A DNA stretch of 64,000 nt from Crotophaga sulcirostris (taxonomy: Eukaryota; Chordata; Aves; Cuculiformes; Crotophagidae). A program made the position numbers and the translations under genes. Below the pieces are notes generated by a model, which was not told the origin of the DNA, ran no database searches, and saw only the letters and a program-made list of their open reading frames with translations. The stretch covers positions 149,310-213,309 of the forward strand of contig VYZB01000326.1 in the NCBI GenBank assembly GCA_013397455.1, given 5' to 3'. This document shows positions 57,924 to 64,000 of the stretch, one piece after another (the stretch's first letter is position 1; each line of letters starts with the position of its first letter).

Positions 57924-58202
57924 ATCATAGAATCACAGAATGGTTTGAGCTGGAAGGGACCATAAAACACATCCAGTTCCAACACCCTGCCATGGGCAGG
58001 GACACCTCTCACATCATCAGGATGCTCAAAGCCCCATCCAACCTGGTCTTGAATACTTCCAGGGATGGGGCAACCACCACTTCTCTGGGCAACCTGTGCC
58101 AGTGCCTCCCCACCCTCACAGGAAAATATTTCTTCCCAAGATCTCATCTCAATCTCCTCTTTTTCAGCTTAAAACCCTTTTCCTATCCCTGCACTCCCTG
58201 CT
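57924..58202 (-). mobile_element. CR1 LINE fragment, type A, reverse orientation
   Basis: tcatagaatcacagaatggtttgagctgg ... ctctcacatcatcaggatgctc ... caatctcctctttttcagcttaaaaccc ... gcactccctgctc. Several substitutions against the other type A copies. It lies opposite to the copy 256 bp upstream, so the two can pair as an inverted repeat. Confidence 0.94.
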
Positions 58203-58314
58203 CTGCTGCTTGCATTACCTGGGCTTTCCCTGAAAATCCTTCAGCCGTCCAGTCGCTGACCCTGAGATGTGACAAGCTCACAGCTCTTGCCAATAAAGTA
58301 GTGACTTGGTTTGA

Positions 58315-58440
58315 ATAATATCTGACAATTACATGCTGAGCCCCAGCATTATGCAATATTTATGCACGCGTCTGGACTGTAAAACTGTGATTATCTAAAA
58401 GGAGTAATTGTTTGCAATCTTACCCTGAATTTCCTTTCTT
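58315..58440. other. Candidate conserved block with near-palindromic octamer
   Basis: ATGCAATATTTATGCA at 58351-58366 is a near-palindrome resembling paired octamer half-sites. Just upstream, ATGCTG (58333-58338) and CAGCAT (58344-58349) form a perfect 6-bp stem. The surrounding DNA is AT-rich and repeat-free. Regulatory role is inferred only. Confidence 0.33.
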
Positions 58441-59309
58441 CTTTGGCCTCCGAGAGCCACACTGCTAATCAGCTGCACACGTGCCACTCGTTAAATGCTT
58501 GTGCTAAACCCAGCCCTGCCATTAGCACAGCAGGGCTCCGTATGGTGTCTTGGTGTGGTGGTACTAGGCTTTGTGCAGCACTGGGCTGGAGCAGTAGCAC
58601 AGAGGGTTGTTTTATTGCCCTGTTTTATTGTTCCTGCTTGGGATGTAACAGGAGCCCAGCACCCTGCCCTGGCTAGCTGAGCTTGCATGGGAAGATGGGC
58701 TTTGATGGGATGAACAGCAAACTCGTGCCATTGGCGTGAGGTGCTTCAGCAGAAGGACTGAGCCCAGGTGCTCTGCTTTTGGTGCAGTGGCCAAGCTCCC
58801 CTGCCTTTCACCTTCCCTTTTACTCCTGGACAACTCAACCGTGCATCCGTGCCCTTGGAGCGGAGCAGTGATTGAAATCTCTCTTTATTCCTCGCCCCCT
58901 CCGCCACAGCAGCTGCCTTTTATTTTTTTCCCCCCTTTCCTCCTCTTCTTTTTCCAAGTGTTGCTTGCTGTCAACCTGGGCCGAGGAGGAAGTCAACGCT
59001 GAAAAGACAAATGCAGGCTGTCAGATTGCAGGGGTGGGGTGGGAAGGAGAGGGCAGCGAGTCCTCCTGCCCTGCTGGCAGCGGGAGGAGGTGCTGCCTGG
59101 TTCACAGGAGCCCCCGTTGTGCTGGGGCCACGGGGGTGATGCTTGTTTCTGCAGCACAGCAGCAAAGAAGAGAAGTCTATTTTGGGGAGAAAACAAGCTT
59201 TACCATTCATTTGGAGCTCTGCAGAGGCAGCAGTGGGGCAAACAAAGTGTTTTTGAAGCTTACACTCCCATCACCAACCAATGACAGTGTGGTCACAGCA
59301 TTTGGCACC
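58441..59309. other. Unique non-coding sequence, no gene seen
   Basis: No exon is recognised. 58895-58965 is a C/T-rich tract. The 202-codon open frame crossing into the next CR1 is part repeat and not a gene. Confidence 0.5.
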
Positions 59310-59519
59310 TTAGGAAACGTTTCTTCACCCAGAGGGTGGTGGAGCACTGGAACAGCTCCCCAGGGAGGCAGTTGCGGTTCCAAACCTGACAATATTCCAG
59401 GAGCATTTGGCCAACACCCTCAGCCACACGGTGTGGATGTTGGGGTTGTCCTGTGCAGGGACAGGAGTTGGACTCAATGATCCTTGTGGGTCCCTTCCAA
59501 TTCAGGTCCTTCTGTGATT
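59310..59519 (+). mobile_element. CR1 LINE 3' fragment, type B
   Basis: ttaggaaacgtttcttcacccagagggtgg ... caccctcagccacacggtgtgg ... gatccttgtgggtcccttcc, ending ccttctgtgattg. The third type B copy of the window; the ORF2 C-terminal codons are present at its start. Confidence 0.93.
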
Positions 59520-61280
59520 GTGATATATTCCAGTGCAATTCTTGCAAGGATGCTTGGGCTTGAGGTGGAGGAAGGCTCAAGGGACCAGGAACCACTCCGA
59601 GGTGGGAGCTGTGAGGCAGCAGAGACAACCAATGTGCCTGGTCAGCAAAGCAGGCAGTGGAGCCGTAGAGGCCAGGATTACTGCTCCACAGCTTGTTAAC
59701 ATAAACTAATACAGGCGGCTGTGTTGGACATGGAGAGATAGGAGGGAGAAAAATGGGAAGCGTGTGCAGGAATAAAGGCCCTGATAATGAACCTGGCAAT
59801 GAGAATGCAAAGCAAAACAAAACAGGAAGAAATGCTTTCATTGCAGAGCCCAGGCTCTTGTCTGCTCTAGCTTCTTGCTTCATGGTTGTCCTGCCTGGGA
59901 CTGAGGTTTCCAGCAATGCTGCTGGATTCCCTATTTGTTCCAGAGTTGTGGGAAGAGAGAAAAGACCTATTCATGGTCTCGCTGCCACCATCCCTGCTTT
60001 GGCATGGGTGCCCCACCATGGCATTATGGGTGCAAGTAGGACAACGCTTCGTTGTACCTTCTGGGACTGGAACTTACAGCAGGAGACACATTATGTATGA
60101 TCAAGGCAGGTCATGCACCCTTCCAACCCATGTAGGACTAGTTGTCTTAATTTGGAAGAACAAGTGGTGGAATGGCTTTGCCCAGTGCTTTGGGTTCCTG
60201 CAGCAAAGAGCAGAGCAAGGTCTGTACCTCTTTCTGAGAAATTTGGAGTGAGGAGGCTCTTTGCCCATCCTGGCAAGGGAGGGATGGAGGCAGCATGCGA
60301 TGCAGACATCACCCAGGGATGTGTTGTGTCAATAGATAACCATGTTGAGCTGTTGGGTTGCAAGAAGGCACATGATCTCCAGCTCCTCTTTTTTTTCAGT
60401 ATGAAAAACACCAGGGGGAATTTACTGCAGCGTGTGGCACCAGGTGCCCACCCCGGCAGCACGGGGCCAGCCCTTGCTGAAAGGCTACACTGGTTTTATG
60501 AAGTGTGCCTTCTTGCCTAAAGGGTCCTGCCTTATCACAGGTCCCTCAACCGTAGACAATTCATCTGGTTTTATGGTGATGACGGAAGAATCCAATCTGC
60601 AGCCTGTAGCTAGAAAGTTCAGAGCCACGCAAGGCTGGCTGGGGAGGAGAGCAGGTGTTATTGATGGTCTGGGCTTCTGGAGGTTGTGTGGGAGGAATCT
60701 TGTTAAAGCGTCCCTTGGGCCATTGCCTCCTGACTATGCCATATCTCTGTTTTCACCCACCTCAGCTCGTATGGTTTCTTTTTTTTCCCTTTCTTTTGGA
60801 GTAAGCGTTGGTGTTGCAAGGGCTTTGGAAAATGCAGCAGAAGGAAAGGACGTTGTGCTGACCCAGGAACCTCCCAATCCATTCCCTTTGCAGAACCCTT
60901 ATGGGAGTTGTCTTATCTCTAGTGGTGTGTCCTTCAGTGTCAGAGACTGCTGCAAAAGATCTTGGGCTTCACGATGTGGCTCTGACAACACAGAGTGATG
61001 GCCTTGCCTCCAAGGTGACCAGAGAGCTGTCAATGGCCAGCTGCCCCCATCCATCTCTGGCATTAGTTCAAAGGGGCCAAAAGGATGATTGTTCACTGCT
61101 CTTCCATGCAGCCAAATTAGCCTTGCAGAAAGCATCCCATAGCCTGGTGCTTGGTGAGAAAACTGTGATTGTCAGCAGTGGCCATGCTCTACAACCTGAA
61201 TTGCACATCCTGCCTGGGGGATCAGTGATGCTCACTTGAGCCTCTCCTGATTATCATCGCAGGGCGTGTAGATCAGGCTC
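59520..61280. other. Unique non-coding sequence, no gene seen
   Basis: No exon or transposon is recognised. The 188-codon open frame at 60432-60998 is the longest free of CR1, but overlapping frames are also open, it has no domain, and its composition is unremarkable. Confidence 0.5.
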
Positions 61281-61289
61281 CAGCTTTCT

Positions 61290-61505
61290 GGCCCTGTTTT
61301 GATAATTAATTGATAGCCAAAAATATTTGACAAACAAACAGCAAAAAGGAATCAAACCCGCTCACGTGTGCATTAACATTTCATGTTGCCTTCCTTGTTT
61401 GTTTGCTTTTAAATCACAAAATGCTGTGATACATTTTTAATCGAAAGCGCTTTTGGCTGTTCCCATCACTATTTCAATAACTTTCCTGATGAAAAAGAAG
61501 TTCAA
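61290..61505. other. Candidate conserved non-coding block
   Basis: AT-rich and repeat-free, with forkhead-like words in both orientations (gacaaacaaacagc near 61332 and ccttgtttgtttgc near 61393), an E-box (cacgtg near 61362) and homeodomain-like words (ttgataattaattgatag). Inference only. Confidence 0.3.
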
Positions 61506-61639
61506 TACAGAAATGTAATGGGATCTTTTAGGAGGTGGGTGATGAGGTTTTGACAACTGTTTTCATTTCTACAAAGGGCGTTTTTGTCAGGCAGAAATAT
61601 ATTTAAGAACATGCTTATTTGGAAAGCTGGACTGAATCA

Positions 61640-62220
61640 GAAGTGTAATCAGCAGGGTGAGGGGGGCTTCTGCCCTTCTGCTCTGCTCTTGTAAGACCCC
61701 ACCCAGAGCCCTGCATTCAGTTCTGAAGTCCTCAGCACAGGAAGGACTTGGAGCTGTTGGAGCAAATCCATAAGAGGCCATGGAGATGATCTGAGGGCTA
61801 AAGCACCTCCTGTATGAGGACAGGCTGAGAGAGTTGGGGTTGTTCAGCCTGGAGAAGAGAAGGCTCCAGGGAGACCTTAGGGCAGCCTCCCAGTGCTGAA
61901 AGGGGCTCCTGGAAAGCTGGGGAGGGGCTCTTGATCAGGGAGTGCAGGGAGAGGATGAGAGGGAATGGTTTTCAGCTGAAAGAGGGGAGATTGAGATGAG
62001 ATCTTAGGGAGAAATGTTTTGCTGTGAGGGTGGGGAGGCCCTGGCCCAGGTTGCGCAGAGCAGTGGTGGCTGCCCCATCCCTGGAGGTGTTGAAGTCCAG
62101 GTTGGATGGGGCTTTGAGCCCCCTGATCCAGTGGGAGATGTCCCTGCCCATGGCAGGGGGGCTTGGAACTGGATGAGCTTTGAGGTCCCTTCCAACCCAG
62201 ATCATTGCATGATTCGATGA
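61640..62220 (+). mobile_element. CR1 LINE fragment, type A, longest copy
   Basis: It starts near gaagtgtaatcagcagggtg, then cttctgctctgctcttgtaag, gtcctcagcacaggaagg, ggttgttcagcctggagaag, the body and type A tail, ending cattgcatgattcgatga. At about 580 bp it is the fullest CR1 here and can serve as the in-window reference for truncations and deletions in other copies. It lacks all of the RT core. Confidence 0.96.
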
Positions 62221-62781
62221 ACGCTCAGCGCTCTCGGGGTGATTTTTGGTGGTGCTCTGCATGCTCTGTGTCTCAGGGCAGCACATGATGGGCTGTGCGT
62301 GGTGTGATGACTGCTTGGTGTCTGTCTCAGTGCCTGTCCCCAAGGCAGGGTCCCCAGCCCCTGGTGGGGTTGTTTCTTTGCAATCACACCGCAACCCTCC
62401 TTAAGGCTCTCTCAGAGGAAAATCCTCCCTGCAGACTAAACCCAGTGACTTGCTGCATGACTCTCTTATCTTGAAAGCTTAACTAAGGTTTTTTTCCCCC
62501 CTCTCCTTTCAAGGCAGGAGATGAAAGGCGTGTTTGTGTGTATCTGTATGTGTATGCAAGCACAGTAAATAGTGGGTGGGGAATATTAATACAGGGCTAA
62601 ACCCATCCCTGGCATGAATCACAGGGAAGACATATGTTGCAACAACTTTCCTAAGGGGGTTCTGGCCAAGGTAGATACCAAGTGTTCCCTGGAGGGAAGA
62701 AGGGAGGGAGTGACAGCTCTTTTCTTTCCAAGACTTGACGTAATTAAAGAGTTATAATGTCCTTTAACTTCCCTGCCCTTG
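62221..62781. other. Unique non-coding sequence, no gene seen
   Basis: A (GT)-rich tract lies at 62530-62556. No gene is recognised. Confidence 0.5.
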
Positions 62782-62842
62782 GCACTGATGTGCACTGGTG
62801 TATTTATTTATTACCTTTTTTTTTTTTTTTTTAGCACTGATG
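62782..62842. repeat. T-run flanked by 9-bp direct repeats
   Basis: GCACTGATG at 62782-62790 and again at 62834-62842 bracket 43 bp that end in 17 T's (62816-62832) plus A. This resembles a tiny poly(A)-type retroinsertion in reverse with target-site duplication, though slippage is also possible because tgcactggtg inside is a near copy. Confidence 0.55.
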
Positions 62843-64000
62843 AGTGGCTAATAGGCTTTGTGCAGAGAGGCAGGAGGCCCAGAAATACAGCTCAGCATTG
62901 GGAATAGAGGAGATTATTGTATTTCCCTGGGAGTGAGCATCCATCCATCCATCTTCCCCATGTAGCTGACTCTGTGGCTAAGCATGAGGTTAAAACCACC
63001 GTGTTTCCAGCTGTCGGTCAATGTGCTGAACTTGGTAAAGGGAAGCTTATTTTAATTTAATAGAAAAATACATTATACATAATTCTTGCAATAAATTTCC
63101 CTCTCATCTGAAGGAGAATCTACCAGTGTAATGTGTCTGCCCAGCCCAGCCCAGATACCTGCAGATTTGTGGCTCCATGGCTTAAATAATAACAATAACA
63201 ATACCAGTAGCAATAATATCCTTTGCTGCTGTCCTTGAGTGACAAAGATGATGGAAAACAAAGTTGTAGATAGCTGGAGATGGCAATGTGAGTATCCTCT
63301 CCCCATCTCCCAGGTTATTAGCAGGTGTCAGTCACTGGAAGGAATCTCATCATTTCCAGATGCAGCGATGTCTCTGAACAGCAGCTGTGGAGCAGAAGGC
63401 AAATGGCTTTTATGGGCTCAGTTCCCGTTTCTGCTCAGACCTGTTAGAGGGGCTGTAACCGTGCAGATGTCCAATGTCCACTCTCTGTAGTGGAGGTTCT
63501 GACACCCTGCTCCTGGGTGTCACTGTAGGCCATGTACAACACCCACTACCTGTTGCTGTTGTCAGGTTGTACCGCTGATCCTTCTACACCTTGCTCTGCT
63601 AATCACCCTTACGGAGCTATCCAGCCTTCATCCTTGATTAATCTGAGAAAGGTGGTGATGGTGAGGCTGCAGCCATTGAGAAAGGGGAAGCACAAGTTCT
63701 CTTTCTCACTCTCCTCCACGTCCCTGTGGACGTGGTGTGAATTTCATGAGCTCTTCTAGAGCAAGTCACAGAGGCGAAAATTGCTTCACTCCCTTTGAAT
63801 CAGCATCTTTGGGATAAACACACAACAATGATCACTTTTGGAATGAACACACAACACACACGATGGGTGTCAAGGCTTGCTGCTGTGGGGAGCCTTGCTC
63901 CCACGTGCCTTTCCCAGAGTATCCAGCTGGTCCAAAGGAGCCAGGGAACTGCACAAGTTCATTGTTTTCCAAGCAGGTGGTGCTCTGTGAGCTTAAAGTG
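62843..64000. other. Unique non-coding sequence, no gene seen
   Basis: Short simple repeats: (CATC)n near 62939-62952, an imperfect (AAT/AAC)n tract near 63185-63215, and a repeated 'ggRATRAACACACAACA' unit near 63811 and 63840. No exon or transposon is recognised. Confidence 0.5.

Noticed and set aside
58872..59480. 202-codon plus-strand open frame
   Set aside because: Its last third is the type B CR1; the remainder is C/T-rich unique DNA with no domain.
60432..60998. 188-codon open frame on the plus strand
   Set aside because: No recognisable domain, no codon bias visible, overlapping open frames, and no splice or promoter context. Such lengths occur by chance in 64 kb of moderately GC-rich DNA.
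1..64000. CRISPR array, bacterial operon, phage or plasmid features
   Set aside because: No regularly spaced direct repeats, no ribosome-binding-site-led dense coding, and clear vertebrate retrotransposons throughout.
1..64000. Endogenous retrovirus or solo LTR
   Set aside because: I looked for paired long repeats with TG...CA ends, a primer-binding site and gag/pol-like frames and found none.

Overview
This window looks like non-coding DNA from a bird nuclear genome (intergenic, or inside a very long intron). The main evidence is a dense scatter of 5'-truncated CR1 LINEs, the dominant avian retrotransposon. They share a common 3' end made of degenerate ATTCTATG-type 8-mers with no poly(A) tail. 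Eroded MIR-like SINEs and other old amniote-type repeats occur between them. I found no protein-coding exon I would defend, no RNA gene, no CRISPR array and no endogenous retrovirus. The species cannot be fixed from this sequence; the CR1 types fit a bird, and nothing argues for anything else.

Layout. 1-6.6 kb has no CR1 but holds an old palindromic 'ctatag' repeat (about 3.74-4.05 kb). 6.6-17.9 kb carries seven CR1 pieces and two MIR relics. 17.9-21.7 kb is unique. 21.7-23.9 kb holds two copies of an unnamed repeat, one split by a CR1. 24.7-25.0 kb is an ancient CR1/L3-like reverse-transcriptase relic. 27.8-33.3 kb is a nested repeat cluster: CR1s of two types, MIRs, a 55-N assembly gap inside a CR1, and a decayed non-CR1-like LINE on the minus strand. 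33-49.6 kb has scattered CR1s, MIR relics and a palindromic element near 40.7 kb. 49.6-62.2 kb is the richest in young CR1s, including two copies sharing an unexpected 24-nt 3' extension.

By rough hand count there are 26 CR1 loci (15 plus, 11 minus) covering about 7 kb, or about 11% of the window. They fall into three visible groups. Type A ('gagccccctgatccagtggg' tail) is the most frequent and least decayed. Type B ('accctcagccacacggtgtg' tail) has three copies. Type C ('gatcttaaaggtcttttcc' tail) is the oldest and most indel-ridden.

No genes act together here, because no genes are visible. The value of the window is its repeat archaeology plus several unique AT-rich blocks that look like candidate conserved non-coding elements and can only be tested by alignment to other birds.
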